Assembly: GCA_028753945.1 (NCBI GenBank) | Contig: JAPNXP010000012.1 | Coordinates: 1,364,001-1,428,000, forward strand | Origin: Hexactinellida sp. DTS-2022 | Lineage: Eukaryota > Porifera > Hexactinellida | DNA: 64,000 bases | Reading direction: 5' to 3' | Shown: positions 48,868 through 60,264 of the stretch, one piece after another | Layout of the letters: the number at the start of each line of letters is the position of its first letter | Numbering within the stretch: position 1 is the first letter of the stretch | The notes under the pieces: model-generated | The model's database searches: none | What the model saw: only the letters and a program-made list of their open reading frames with translations | What the model was told of the DNA's origin: nothing | Program-made: the position numbers and the translations under genes

Positions 48868-49047
48868 TATAGTAAGAATTAAATAGTACTTAATCGAACA
48901 GAGGAAATTCATTGTAAGATAATTGAGTAATACGTAATATGTACATAGAAGTGTATTATATAGTAGGGAAATTCTGTATTCAGTAGTTGTGATTTCATGT
49001 TTGATTTCGATATAATTATATCTAGGACGTACTCTAATTATACTATA
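48868..49047 (+). repeat. 3' LTR of gypsy element 2
   Basis: Differs from the 5' LTR at four positions: CATTGTAAG for CATTATAAG, TATTATATAG for TATTGTATAG, TTTCATG for TTTCGTG, CTAGGAC for CTAGAAC. Confidence 0.88.
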
Positions 49048-50154
49048 CCTTGGTCGATCAAAAGGACCACTTTCATACAAAAATTATATCCACCGAAAGG
49101 TCCGGGAGGTAGCTCCCAGTCAGCTGTAAATAAGAGATGGCCCGTATGGGTATTGTGCATACGATTAATTGGTTCATCCGTATGATTTCTGAGTATATAA
49201 TTCATAAGAACTTAAAATCTAAGTTGTTTAATACGTCTTTTATTGGTTACGTATTACGTATTATACGTATAGATAACTTATAATATCGAGCTCATGGAAT
49301 TTGATTTGAACAACTTTCGGTTTAATCGTTATTCTTTTATTGTTAATCGACTTGTAGTTAGTTGTATAGTACAAATATTATTATTTGCTAGATGTTGTAT
49401 TTATAACAATAATTTGAAATATTCTATTGAATTTACTTCGAAAACATCCCTGGTTGATCATAGATTTAACGTATAATACGTACTGGTGGATAGCGTATTA
49501 CGTGTAATACGCAATACGCGTATTAATCAACTTAGCTTAAAATTAACTCTATCAAAATGATCATAAATTGCTGACCAATTAGTAGTAATTTTGTTCCAAT
49601 TAATTTCTCATTTACTGTATACTAAAAATAACTAGCCAGCAATCACATTGATCATTTATTTAATTTGAATCCACATACAATTTTTGCTAATCAGACTAAG
49701 TCCTGTAATCTTATTTCCAAATATGAATTGCTAATTATCCGAGAATTTTTCGGTTATTAGAATTTCATAAATGTTTTCACAAATATATTTTTCCAACAAA
49801 TATAATTAGGTACCGTTCAAACCAACGGAACAATAAACATTTCCGAAATTATACACCTAGTTTCCTTTATCACACTTTAGACCATTTCTTGAATCTTAAT
49901 ACATTGGAGTTCGCGTTATAATATGTCGCAATTCAGCATGAAATTTTATTGACAATTGGCGAATATTGGGATATAATAAACAATTTATTTATTTATGAAT
50001 CAAAAACAATATCGAAATTATCTTCACAAATTCAACTACGTATTATGATTGTATAATTATAATTGAGATGTGAAGTGTAGACGTGTAATAGGAAGTGTAA
50101 AGTGTGGAGTTATAACATAAGGTAAGTTAACCGTCAGGATATACAGTATCCCTG
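49048..50154. other. Stretch without genes
   Basis: AT-rich. Patches of alternating TACGTATTACGTATTATACG near 49,238 and 49,470-49,520 resemble the tract at 52,800-52,990. No coding sequence found. Confidence 0.45.
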
Positions 50155-50714
50155 ATTGTAGGGTTCTTTTTCAAGCTGGTCCAGGGCTCGAGTGGCGTCC
50201 GAAAGGATCGGTACAAGACCCTTTATTATTTCTGATGTATATGTATAATTTACTTCTAGTTCAGATTACAGTTTGTTTAAATTGGATGATATCACACATA
50301 TTTCATCCTTTGCCGACGATACCAAGTGTAGTGACTCACTTTGTTCTCAAGGTCATGCATCGTTATCAAATAGCTTAGTTGATATCGTTACCCGATCTGA
50401 GTTAAATTTGATGTCTGTAAACCTTGATAAATGTCAAGCCTTGTACGTATATTAGGAAATCAAATCCCAAGCTGCCTTACTTAACCAACTCAAATGAAAT
50501 TGGAGGGAGTAATTTAGTCAAAGATTTGGGAGTTTGGATAGACAACAGACTTTCTTTCTCTGATCATGTAGCAAAAGTTTCGTTCAGCGCAAACAGGCTA
50601 ATTGGCTTGTTCCAAAGAACATATATTCTTATAATACCGGGCATTTTTAAACTTTACAAGACCTTCATAAGGCCTGTGTATACCGGCCTGAATTACGAAA
50701 AAAGTGTCGTTTAG
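50155..50714 (+). pseudogene. LINE reverse-transcriptase fragment
   Basis: Three successive pieces in changing frames resemble the end of a Jockey/CR1-type non-LTR reverse transcriptase: PKGSVQDPLLFLMY (cf. PQGSVLGPLLF), then SSFADDTK with the catalytic FADD box, then VKDLGVWIDNRLSFSDH and TFIRP. A frameshift falls between about 50,424 and 50,455. The N-terminal fingers, endonuclease and 3' end are absent, so this is a dead 5'-truncated copy. Confidence 0.8.
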
Positions 50715-51099
50715 TTTTTGTTATAAATTTCATTGTCGATTTGGACGCTCAAGATCTATTGAATTATGCAATAACAACGTATTCCTGCAAAAAAATGAAT
50801 TTCAGTCAATACCAGGGAAAAATCCAAATTTGAGTTTATTTTTTATCTACACATGTAAAATCATTCAAAATGAACTTTCAGGATGAAAGTAGAAGGATCC
50901 ATGAAAGACATGATAGAAAAATCTATTTTTTAATCATAGATATGTGATATTGAAAAATCACTTGTGAATAATTTTATTCTTGAAGTTAATTTAAGTTTTT
51001 TCCATTAGAACACTAGATTTTCCACACTAATCCTTGAGATCTCTTCGAGCTGGTTCCAAAACCGTTGAATTTTCGATTATACGACTAATGATGCCAGAG
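50715..51099. other. Stretch without recognised feature
   Basis: AT-rich, no family resemblance. It may include the 3' end of the P-type element described next. Confidence 0.35.
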
Positions 51100-51951
51100 T
51101 TTTGGATTTTTCGCCGATGAAAAATGTTGTTTTGGGAAATGAAGGTTTAAATATTGTTAAGTGAAATTTTCGACACAAAATACCTGAAGTGACATATATA
51201 TAATACACATTAACGAGTAACATTAGAATAAACGATACAGACCGAAATGGTGCTCTAGTGGCTATGTCTGTAAGAAAGATGTTAAGAGACAAGAAAATCC
51301 ACAATTTTCTAACAGATGGCTAGTTATTTGGGGTAACGCAACACAAGCATGTCTAAAGCTTGTAAAAGTTTGGAGACTTAATTTTCCTTCCTTTCAGGGA
51401 GTGATCTCCAGGCTTCAAACCAATAGACAACTCGCCTCAAAAAAGAAAAGCGCTCGTCAGTCGTCATTACCCACGAATGGATTAGAGAATGCATCGTTTA
51501 AACGGACATGGTTATATGGAATGTTTACATTAAACATTTTCCAGAGCGAGATAAATTTTTTGGATAAAATCCGACATATCAGTTTGTAATTCTAGACAAC
51601 GTAGGTCATTTTGAACAGCTAAAGCAGCTACTGTTGATTCATGAATAACTTTTAAGACAAGTTTGACATTTTGGCGCTCTAGAATAGAAGGGTAACAAGA
51701 AATCAAAGTTAGGCGTTAGGCAAGTTTGGTTTCCCTGAATTGTAAAGGACTCTGACATCCCGAAAAGAAGCTGAACATAATCTCAAAGGAAAGGAATATT
51801 AATCTGTGTGAAAATTGTCTAAATCAGGATAAGCGAAAGTTTTGCTGTCTGATATTTGATTGAGCCAATTATTTCGAATCGTTTTTAGAATGTGGACAAG
51901 ATAAAACGTAAGGAAAAGTGGCCTGTTGATATCATAAGGATGAGGTACTCG

Positions 51952-52104
51952 CAAGGCCGCACTAAGGGGGGGCTATGGGTGCTGCACCAGGGCCTGATGA
52001 GCCCATTAGGGGCCGCGTAGCGTGCCTCTAGAGAGTGTAAGACAAATAGGGGCCCTGAAATTTTGGACAGCACCAGAGCCCAGACGACTCTTAATGCGGC
52101 CCTG
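51952..52104. mobile_element. hAT-type MITE, 8-bp target duplication GGTACTCG
   Basis: Ends CAAGGCCGCACTAAG and CTTAATGCGGCCCTG are 15-bp inverted repeats with two mismatches. GGTACTCG lies at 51,944-51,951 and 52,105-52,112. The GC-rich interior stands out from its AT-rich host. It sits within the P-type pseudogene and is therefore younger. Confidence 0.9.
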
Positions 52105-52794
52105 GGTACTCGAGTCTCTAGCTTACCAACAGGGGAAAACAATTTGAAGAGTTCACATTTAGAGGATAGTTATCAGTTGAAATTACCTGAACCAGTAGTC
52201 CACAAAGTTCAATATCTTCAATACAAGATTATATAACAGAAAATATCTTTTCAGCAGAAATAGATGTGCATAGCAATAAACGGACAATACAGGACCATTT
52301 TTTATGAAGACTATGCCGTGATAGCAAATACTCTTTTGGTTGGATCATCAGGATTTAGATTATAACCAACTAGATTTCCTACTTTTTAAGATATGTCCGA
52401 TTTGATGTGTATTTCATCCATTTGGATAATGACATGCTTTTATAGAAAAATATTAGTCGCTTGTTTAAGAAAAGAGAAGAATTCATTTTGAAGTCCAAAA
52501 GAGTGATATAGCTTTTCTAAGGTATGGAAGTGTGGAAGAGATAAACAAGGTAAACTCTGGAGATACTTGTAGCAAGCTGGCGAAATCAGATGTGTTTTAA
52601 GTGCCAAAATTTGGGTGATCAAATTATATCTGCGCCTGTTAGAGGAATGAGGCTATTTTCTAGCTGAGAAAGAATGAATTGAAGTGCAGAAAGCTCTGGA
52701 CATTCGATAAATTCATCAGAAGTAGGAATTTTTTCAATTGCTTGTTGTAAATGTTCCATTGCCATAGAAATAAGGGTAGCGTATGTACATTCGG

Positions 52795-52990
52795 TATTAG
52801 CATAGTTGCATTATACGTAACATACAACGTATATATATATATATGGTACCATTATACGATAGGTGAACGTATAATGCCATCATACGTAACGTATAATCAT
52901 CATACGACGTATAACGTATAACGATTTTAACGTCTATATGGTCCATTATACGCTCCCCGAACGTATAATGTATAATCGTATAATGCATCT
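52795..52990. repeat. ACGTATAA-rich, self-complementary tract
   Basis: About ten copies of ACGTATAA or its complement TTATACGT-type motifs in both orientations, with a (TA)n core near 52,830. The tract interrupts the P-type transposase relic between its THAP-proximal and central parts. Possibly a MITE with degenerate ends. Confidence 0.55.
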
Positions 52991-53696
52991 ATGGGTATTA
53001 GAGAAGCTATGCTGGTGTAAAATTCGTAATTTTCACTTAAAATTGACTCAAGCAGTCGAGTATCACTTATAGAGCATGTTAAAGGGCATGTAGAGAGAGG
53101 ATAACATCACCGTTATAAAATGCTTTTACAGACAAATCGGATTCAACTATCAAGTAAACATCGACCAAAATATTTGAATTCAGCAAGTGAGGACGCATAA
53201 AAATTAGACTCTGCTCATTCGGAAACCATAATGACCAATTAGGTAAAGAAATAAAAGTTAACTTCACTTTCAAATCGTGAAAACCGTGTATCAAATACTT
53301 CTCCTTCTCTTCAGTCTGTGATGTCAAGCGAAGTGCTACGGCCTGCTGGAGTAGTTCACCTTCTTTCGAATCAATGGAGAGACGTCTGCGTTTTGTAGTA
53401 GACTGTGAAGAGTAGTATGATGGACACCCTGGTTAGTAAACTGGTATTGATTTTTGTGTGGAAGCTCGTATTAAGTCCCATCTCCGTTAGGAAATTTGTG
53501 GGTGTACTCAATATACTCTTCTCTAAAATGTTTCACGCATACAAAACTGTTTTCAGATTATCTACATCTTCCCTATGCAGAGCTCGAATCCAAGACTCTC
53601 TAATTTATACGGCTGTTGAGGCATTCTGAATACAGGAATACGATCTTCTGGATTATAATTACTCTTACAACCGGGAGCAGAGCATGTATTTAGCAT

Positions 53697-53955
53697 TCTG
53701 ATTGATGTAGTAGCTAATATACTATAACAAAAGGAATCTTAAATAATTAGTATGGGAGTGGGTATGTTGAAAAGTGATTAGAAAAATTAGTATAAGAAAC
53801 GAATAAAGAAAATTTCATGTTGGATATCATATAATGCAACTCATATTCAAATATTATGGTTTATTGTAAATAATTAAATCATGACAGAATCTTGTGGTTA
53901 CCTAAAATCCCCATCTTCGACCGCATCCATGGTACCAAACTCGTAGTTTACTGTT
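53697..53955. other. Flank between P-type relic and the large inverted-repeat element
   Basis: Non-coding. CATCCATGG at 53,924-53,932 is another copy of the motif found in nearby terminal repeats. Confidence 0.4.
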
Positions 53956-53996
53956 AGGCCTGTTGTATGAGATTCTTACTACCATGAGATTCTTAC

Positions 53997-54131
53997 GGGG
54001 GAGCTGCACATGTCAGAATTTAGAGTTATGATTTTGTCAGAATAATCAGTTCTGCAATTGTCAGAATGGGATTTTTAGAGTTCTGCACATGTCAGAATGA
54101 GATTTCTAGATTTCTGCACATGTCAGAATCG
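53997..54131 (+). repeat. Left terminal motif array of MULE element 1
   Basis: GTCAG starts at 54,012, 54,036, 54,060, 54,091 and 54,122: intervals 24, 24, 31, 31. The intervening text (GATTTYTAGATTTCTGCACAT type) is itself repeated. Probable transposase binding sites. Confidence 0.85.
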
Positions 54132-54379
54132 ATTACCCGAGATAAATAAAGAATCCTAAAAATTTCTACTATTTGGTTTTTACATATTTGAGGGTTCCTA
54201 TTCATTAAAATGAATACATAGATGAAATTGTGATTGTTTATATATTGTCACCTACCGGAGAATGGAATTATCTTGGTAAATTTTATGTGTATACACATAA
54301 CATTGGTTCTACTCAAGTGTGGTTTCAGAAAACCCTCTATAAATGATAACATTTTTTAAATAAATTAATTCAAAAACTC

Positions 54380-55989
54380 ATGGAATATACTTTGGACGAG
54401 TACAAACGTTTTAAGGGAAAAGTCTTCTCAACTGTAGACGGTCATAAATATGTCAAGTCCAAAATTAGTGAAGAACACATCTACCTCAAGTGCGCTTTAT
54501 TTAGGGGTAATTGTAAAGGAACAGGAAAACTCAATAAAGAAACTAACGAAATTACGCCTCTCAAACATCACAATCACCAATTAGAAGAATACAAAACAGA
54601 TATCTACAAGCTGAAAAATAAATGCAAAACACTTGCAAAACACACTCAAACAAATCTTAGGAAAGTATTCAACGATGTAACGAGAACTGACCCTTGTGCA
54701 CTCGAAATTTCATTCACCGAATGCGAATCAACGATGTATCGTGCGAGGAAAACATTACAGCCAAAGATACCCCTGAATGCATCTGAATTTTGTGGAATGC
54801 TACCTACACAACATTTGGAGAATTCCACCAATTTTCTGTATCATCTGGTGCTGACATTGGTGTCGTCTTCTTTTCGAACGAGATGAGTAACTTGTTAGCT
54901 GAGGTGACCAACATACACTTTGATGGCACATTTTTTTCAGTACCCTCTCAATTCAGTCAGTTATGGACCATATTCGTTGCTGTGGGAAGACACACATTAC
55001 CCGCGATACATTGTCTCATGACTGCGAAGAGTGAAGAACTATATAAAGCGGTATTAGAAACTATCAACGCTAATATACCTCAGTTTAAGCCTCAAGCTGC
55101 AATGTCAGATTGGGAACCTGCAGCTAGGAATGCAATAAAGGAAGTATATCCTCAAATAGCAGTTTATGGCTGCTGGTTCCACTACACACAGTGCATCTGG
55201 AGGAAAACACAGAAGCTCGGATTGAGTCATACATTCAAGACCAATATACAAGTCCAAACATTCTTAAGACAACTGATGGCCATCCCTTTTCTTCCAGCTT
55301 CTCTCATCAAGCCAACTTATAGTTTCCTTCAAATACCAGCGGTAAGTGATTCGGAGAAAATAAAGTTGGAACAACTGCAAAAGTATTACAGAAAATATTG
55401 GATAAGACGAATAACACCTGACCAACTCTCTATCAATGAACTCAATATCACTACAAACAATGGGGCAGAAAGTTACCACTCGAAACTAAAATCTATTATA
55501 AAAACTAGCCATCCCAGGATATGGACATTCATGGCGTCTCTCAATGATATTATACGGGACACAGACAACGATACAGGTCGCTTGCGCCTGGGTAGAGAGA
55601 TAACTAGACCAAGGAAGAAAGTAGACATCAAAAATGATGCACACCGAAGTACTTGTAAGGATAAGTTACGTGATGGCTCATTCACTCCATGGGAATTCAT
55701 TCAAGCCATCAGCCATACCATTGGTAACATTAATAATATCACTGGCATGCCAGATGCTACTTTAACCTCCAGCGAATCAGAAAATGATGAAGATGAGAAT
55801 GGTGATATTGCATTAGCAGGGAATAGTTGTGTTGTGTGCCATTCGATACGTGTAGAAACCTGGTTATTTATGCCGTGTAGGCATGCGAACTTTTGTACAG
55901 AGTGTAGTACAAGAATTCGTGAGTTAGGTCAGTCATGCCCAGTTTGTCGCACGGAAATAGACAACATGTTTAAGATTTTTACTAATTAA
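54380..55989 (+). pseudogene. FLYWCH-MULE-RING transposase 1, one frameshift
   Basis: The first frame (54,380-54,886) begins with a FLYWCH-type zinc finger: C38, C45, H64, H66. An extra 'CA'-sized indel near 54,805 shifts the reading into 54,790-55,989. That frame has the MULE catalytic core: D45 (HFDGTF), D107 (SDWEP), the CWFH motif (C128, H131) and E227 (NNGAESYH). An acidic linker (SSESENDEDENGD) leads to a C3HC4 RING finger at 347-386 (C347, C350, C363, H365, C369, C372, C383, C386), of the IAP-like compact type. FLYWCH presumably binds the terminal motifs, the DDE core cuts and joins DNA, and the RING is expected to recruit an E2 ubiquitin enzyme; the last is inference from the fold. 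Intact apart from the single indel. Confidence 0.88.
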
Positions 55990-55998
55990 CGCATTATT

Positions 55999-56165
55999 TA
56001 TGACACATTATTATTTATTACATCTTATCATTTCTGACACATTATTATTATTTATTACATCTTATCATTTCTGACAAATTATTATTTCTGACACATTATT
56101 ATTTATTACATCTTATCATTTCTGACAAATTATTATTTATTACATCTTGTCATTTCTGACATATC
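55999..56165 (+). repeat. 34-bp tandem repeat between RING stop and right end
   Basis: Units of the form ATTTATTACATCTTATCATT then TCTGACA, spaced 34, 37, 17, 34 and 34 bp. Each contains TTCTGACA, the same core as the terminal motif in complement, but with a different period. Confidence 0.7.
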
Positions 56166-56204
56166 TTTTTTTTGGTATAACTATATAGACCGAGTATTCT
56201 AAAT

Positions 56205-56441
56205 CTAGAAAACCGATTCTGACATGTGCAGAAATCAAGAAAACCGATTCTGACATGTGCAGAAATCTAGAAAACCGATTCTGACATGTGCAGAACTCTA
56301 GAAATCTCATTCTGACATGTGCAGAACTCTAAAAATCTCATTCTGACATGTGCAGAACTCTAAAAATTCCATTCTGACAAGTGCAGAACTGATTATTCTG
56401 ACAAAATCATAACTCTAAATTCTGACATGTGCAGGCACCCC
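56205..56441 (+). repeat. Right terminal motif array of MULE element 1
   Basis: TCTGACA cores with GAC at 56,221, 56,252, 56,283, 56,314, 56,345, 56,376, 56,400 and 56,424: intervals 31 five times, then 24 and 24 at the tip. It has more inner units than the left end. Confidence 0.88.
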
Positions 56442-56645
56442 GATTCTTACTACTTTGTATACAAGGACCATGGATGTTACATTGCTATGAGATTCTTACT
56501 ACCATGAGATTTCTACCACCACTTGTTATTCTTTCTCACCTGTTTTCTCAAGATCTATTCTCAATATACTTACGTGTTAACCACATGAATAACCAATTTA
56601 TAATGGAATAACAAGAGTTTGATTGTGATATTGTAATGGAATAAA
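56442..56645 (+). repeat. Left arm (inner part) of the large TIR element
   Basis: GATTCTTAC at 56,442 and 56,491, and variant GATTTCTAC at 56,508. It pairs with about 60,110-60,264 and 63,243-63,301 through GGACCATGGATGTTAC and AACCAATTTATAATGGAATA. Confidence 0.85.
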
Positions 56646-57224
56646 TTCATTTGCAAATAGAATTAGTATATTTAGTTACTAACTAAATTCTAAATTGCAA
56701 ATACAGACATTGCTAAAACTGTAATTCGTAAAATATGAAGGCTAACGACCAGCGTTCAGCAACAGGCTGAAAATGGTGATCAAAATTTGCTAATTATATT
56801 GCTTGGCTGGTGTTTTCTCCACGTGTTCATTATATTTAAATTATAATTAGCACGAAACATCCACAAATTGTACATCGGTTGCCAAAATCTGACCAGAATT
56901 CATTTGAGAATTCTGAAGATATTATGTTGGTGTCTTGGTGAGCATAGGCGCCAACCATGCCGGGGCGGAAGGGGCGTGCCCCGGCATAAAAGAATCATGC
57001 CGGGCGGCCACTGTTTCGCCCCGGCATAAATCTTCCGAAATTCGGTGATTTTTGGTGGTGTTTCGTGATAATTTGGATGTATCTATCATGGATTGCAATT
57101 TTTTATTAGTCCTGAACTCGTTTGAGCAAATTTCCTGCATGTTTGGACCCACTGCGAAAATCGCTGGAAAAGTATTCATACGTTTAGTTGAACACGAACC
57201 CATTTGGTTCGAGTGAACGGGAAA
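56646..57224. other. Interior of the large TIR element, no gene
   Basis: Contains a repeat patch at about 56,945-57,040 (ATGCCGGGGCGGAAGG, CCCCGGCATAAA twice). The minus-strand frame over it has no family resemblance. Confidence 0.45.
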
Positions 57225-58095
57225 CCTGAATAAGACCGAATGGAATAAGACCGGAAAAAAATCAGTACTGGAATAAGACCGAATGGAATAAGACCGAAAG
57301 GAAATCAGTACTGGAATAAGACCGAATGGAATAAGACCGAAAAAAAATCAGTACTGGAATAAGACCGAATGGAATAAGACCGAAAAAAAATCAGTACTGG
57401 AATAAGACCGAATGGAATAAGACCGAAAAAAAATCATGTACTGGAATAAGACCGAATGGAATAAGACCGAAAAAAAATCAATACTGGAATAAGACCGAAT
57501 GGAATAAGACCGAAAAAATATAAGGGCTGCTTTTCACCCTGATCAATATTAGACACTTAGAAAGGCGAGCGTTTTAACCATTCTCCATAAAAGACAATTA
57601 GAGTGGCCAGTGTTTTCTCCATGATACATATATCACACTTAAAAAGGCGAGTATTTTCTCCATTAATCACATAGTCGGGTGTTTTCTCAATGAACCATAA
57701 TTCACGCTTAGAAAGTCGAGGTTTCACTTTTATTCTTACCAATAGATACCTATTTCAGAGTAGTCCTTATATTATTCGGTCTTATTCCAGTACTGATTTT
57801 TTTTCGGTCTTATTCCATTCGGTCTTATTCCAGTACTGATTTTTTTTCGGTCTTATTCCATTCGGTCTTATTCCAGTACTGATTTCCTTTCGGTCTTATT
57901 CCATTCGGTCTTATTCTAGTACTGATTTTTTTTCGGTCTTATTCCATTCGGTCTTATTCCAGTATTGATTTTTTTCCGCTCTTATTCCATTCGGTCTTAT
58001 TCCATTTCTCATTATTTTCGGTCTTATTCCATTCGGTCTTATTCCAGTCCTGATTTTTTTTCGGTCTTATTCCATTCGGTCTTATTCCAGTCTTA
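57225..58095. repeat. Inverted tandem arrays of a ~43-bp GGAATAAGACCGAA unit
   Basis: From about 57,230 to 57,520 roughly seven copies of a unit made of two GGAATAAGACCGAA boxes and AAAAAATCAGTACT. From about 57,773 to 58,095 roughly eight copies in reverse complement. The ~250-bp spacer repeats AGAAAGGCGAG/GTTTTCTCCAT-like blocks. The layout is that of a foldback element with tandemly repeated arms. No certain target duplication. Confidence 0.82.
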
Positions 58096-58693
58096 GAAAA
58101 TCAGATTTTCTGCCTAGATTTTCGGTCTAATTCAGTCAACTCGAGTGAACATATTTAGAGTAATTTAATTCGAGTGGAAGCCTACAAATTTGGTTCGGCT
58201 CAACTAAAAATTCTAAATCGATCCATATCATCTCTGCTCGAAAGGTAATTAATTAACATAAATCGGTGACAGTCGAAATTCACCCGCGGGGAAGTTTTTT
58301 GCGCCTAGTTCTGCACGAACCTATTTGATTCGGATGAACCTATTTAGTTAATCTAGAACTATGCTAATTAGGTTCGGCCGAACTTAATTCGAACCGTTAA
58401 AGTTAAAGAATGCAGGGTATGTGTTGTGTCAGAATAGATAGCGAGTAGCGGGTAATTTTCATCAACATAAAACAGACTTTTTGAAAAAAGTTACACAATA
58501 GGTAAACAACTTTTCGGAAAACATGTTTTATACTAAGTGAAATTTTTGAAAATTTATAACTCGCCCCGGAATGATTTTCCGAAAAATGGAAAGTTCGACG
58601 CCACTGTTTGGTGAGTGTCCACTAACTTGACTTCCAAGTAAGGCAAATAAATCCAGCTCCTTGTATTCCAATGAATTTGTATTTCTTTATATA
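58096..58693. other. Interior of the large TIR element, no gene
   Basis: AT-rich. GAACCTATTTGATTCGGATG-type patches only; nothing identifiable. Confidence 0.4.
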
Positions 58694-59155
58694 TAGTAGA
58701 AGCTGGATATAAGAACGCCGGTAATAAGAACAATAACCGTTCTTAGGCTCCGGTTGCGATTCGATTTATCGACATTAACCGATTAATCGCCCATGCTACT
58801 CAATACAACTAATCCTTTAGAAAATCCAGTTTATACTACTGAATAAGACTCATCTTTAAAAAGTATTACCCAAAAAATACTACATTAATTGATACATTTA
58901 AAATAAAATAAATAAAATATAATATATTTTTTATTTATTTTCGTGATGGAAAATGGATTTATGATATCATTTTCTAACACAATTCAGATAATTTTAGTTA
59001 TTTATTCAATAATTTCCAACTAATACTGGTGATTTTGAACAGACCGGAAAAGTGGCTAATGAGATCTGTAACCGCTAACCGATATTAGCAACGGTTTACC
59101 GAATCCAGCCTTGATATGCAGTTCCCGACGATGTACTTATAACCGGCATCTACTG
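58694..59155. mobile_element. pogo/Tigger-like MITE, TA target duplication
   Basis: Left TAGTAGAAGCTGGATATAAG and right (complement) CAGTAGATGCCGGTTATAAG, flanked by TA at 58,692-58,693 and 59,156-59,157. 462 bp, no coding. CGGTTACGA/ACCGATTAATCG-like blocks inside. Confidence 0.7.
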
Positions 59156-60109
59156 TAGTGTATTTTTTCCGAATACAGCAGATATTGCTAGAAGAAACAC
59201 TTCCCATGTGGTTCAATAGACTCTGGGAGAGTGGAATAAACATTGCCTATTATTGCTGGATTTAATAATCAAGTAGGTTAGCATTTTGATATTTGTCACT
59301 AATGAATGACTCACTATAGTTGCTGGAAAGTTGGAATGGAAGTTAGAGAAAGTAGTATACAGCAAGTATTTTCTTCATTTGCTACAGTGTTTTATTCATA
59401 TTTCGAATATAAATATTGAAGGGGCAAGAGAAAATAGAATTCACTTTCAATATCAGGTAGAACTAACTATAACCAGTGCTACTGATAATACTGGAGATTG
59501 TACATTTTATGTAACTCTATACACCAGCCTCATTTACCTCAGCTATAATCTTTTTTTCCTAGTACGTAGATAAATAGCGATATTAATTGTCTAAATTTCT
59601 AATTCTCGAAGAAATTGGACAATAATCAATTCTCAATTAATTAATAATTTTGTTGTGGTCATTCCCTTGAGGTCCATAAGCGGTAGTTGCAAGATTGTCA
59701 ACTTGAAGATCTTATGATAATCTTTTAATTCCGATAAAGTGAGTATATATGATTGCATAATGTCAAAGTATTGTATCCTAGGCCATGTATAATTGGTAAA
59801 TTCATGTATAGCTATTGAAAACAACTTTATACGAACATTTTAACATTTTGATATTAGATTCACATTTAAAATTTTTGGGAAAAATTACCTAAAATATTTT
59901 GGTTTTTGATATAAAATATTATTTTATTAAATTTTTAAAGTGTTCTCATTTCTTAGCCGATCTATGTACATAGTTAAAAATAAACAAACAGATACAAAAT
60001 GCACATAACGAACGATTTTAAAATATAAATTGATGCTGTACAATAAGTACAAATATTGTAGTAATAATTATACGTACCGTATATTAGCAAATTGAGATAT
60101 TGGAATGGA
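59156..60109. other. Interior of the large TIR element, no gene
   Basis: Two open frames of 80 and 63 codons (59,331-59,573 plus strand; 59,633-59,824 minus strand) show no recognisable domain. No repeats noted. Confidence 0.45.
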
Positions 60110-60264
60110 ATATATTCCACCTCAATATCACAATCAAACTCTTGTTATTCCATTATAAATTGGTTATTCATGTGGTTAACACGTAAGTATATTGAGAATA
60201 GATCTTGAGAAAACAGGTGAGAAAGAATAACAAGTGGTAGTAGAAATCTCATGGTAGTAAGAAT
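60110..60264 (-). repeat. Right arm (inner part) of the large TIR element
   Basis: Reverse complement of about 56,491-56,633, with differences such as GTAGTAGAAATCTC versus GGTGGTAGAAATCTC. Ends in GTAAGAAT, the target duplicated by MULE element 2. Confidence 0.85.

Larger units (their letters stand above)
43982..49047 (+). mobile_element. Full-length Ty3/gypsy retrotransposon (element 2)
   Basis: Two 180-bp LTRs in direct orientation bound a 4.7-kb interior with gag, protease, RT, RNase H and integrase in gypsy order. The LTRs differ at four positions that I can count (about 98% identity), so insertion was fairly recent. Flanking TATA on both sides could be a 4-bp target duplication but could also be part of the LTR ends. 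Coding capacity is broken at several places described in the entries below. Confidence 0.92.
51100..53696 (-). pseudogene. THAP/P-element-type transposase relic
   Basis: Reading the minus strand from an ATG at 53,696, the N-terminus has a THAP zinc finger (NTCSAPGC, later ESWIRALHRED and VCVKHF after a frameshift). Near 52,500 is ISPACYKYLQSLPCLSLPH. Near 52,400 MDEIHIKSDIS includes an acidic residue of the P-type catalytic core. Near 51,650 RQNVKLVLKVIHESTVAALA and near 51,540 FNVNIPYNHVRLND follow in the order known for P transposases/THAP9. Several stops and frameshifts break it, and it carries two inserts (51,952-52,104; about 52,795-52,990). No terminal inverted repeats were recognised. 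Confidence 0.75.
53997..56441 (+). mobile_element. FLYWCH-MULE-RING element 1, 9-bp target duplication GATTCTTAC
   Basis: GATTCTTAC occurs at 53,988-53,996 and 56,442-56,450, a 9-bp duplication typical of Mutator-like elements. Left end GGGGGAGCTGCACATGTCAG and right end (complement) GGGGTGCCTGCACATGTCAG. Terminal inverted repeats carry phased TGTCAGAAT motifs. One transposase gene (54,380-55,989) lies between them. Total 2,445 bp. Confidence 0.9.

Noticed and set aside
56922-57203. 93-codon minus-strand frame in the large TIR element
   Set aside because: Lies over a CCCCGGCAT-type repeat and shows no domain; chance frame in GC-richer repeat DNA.
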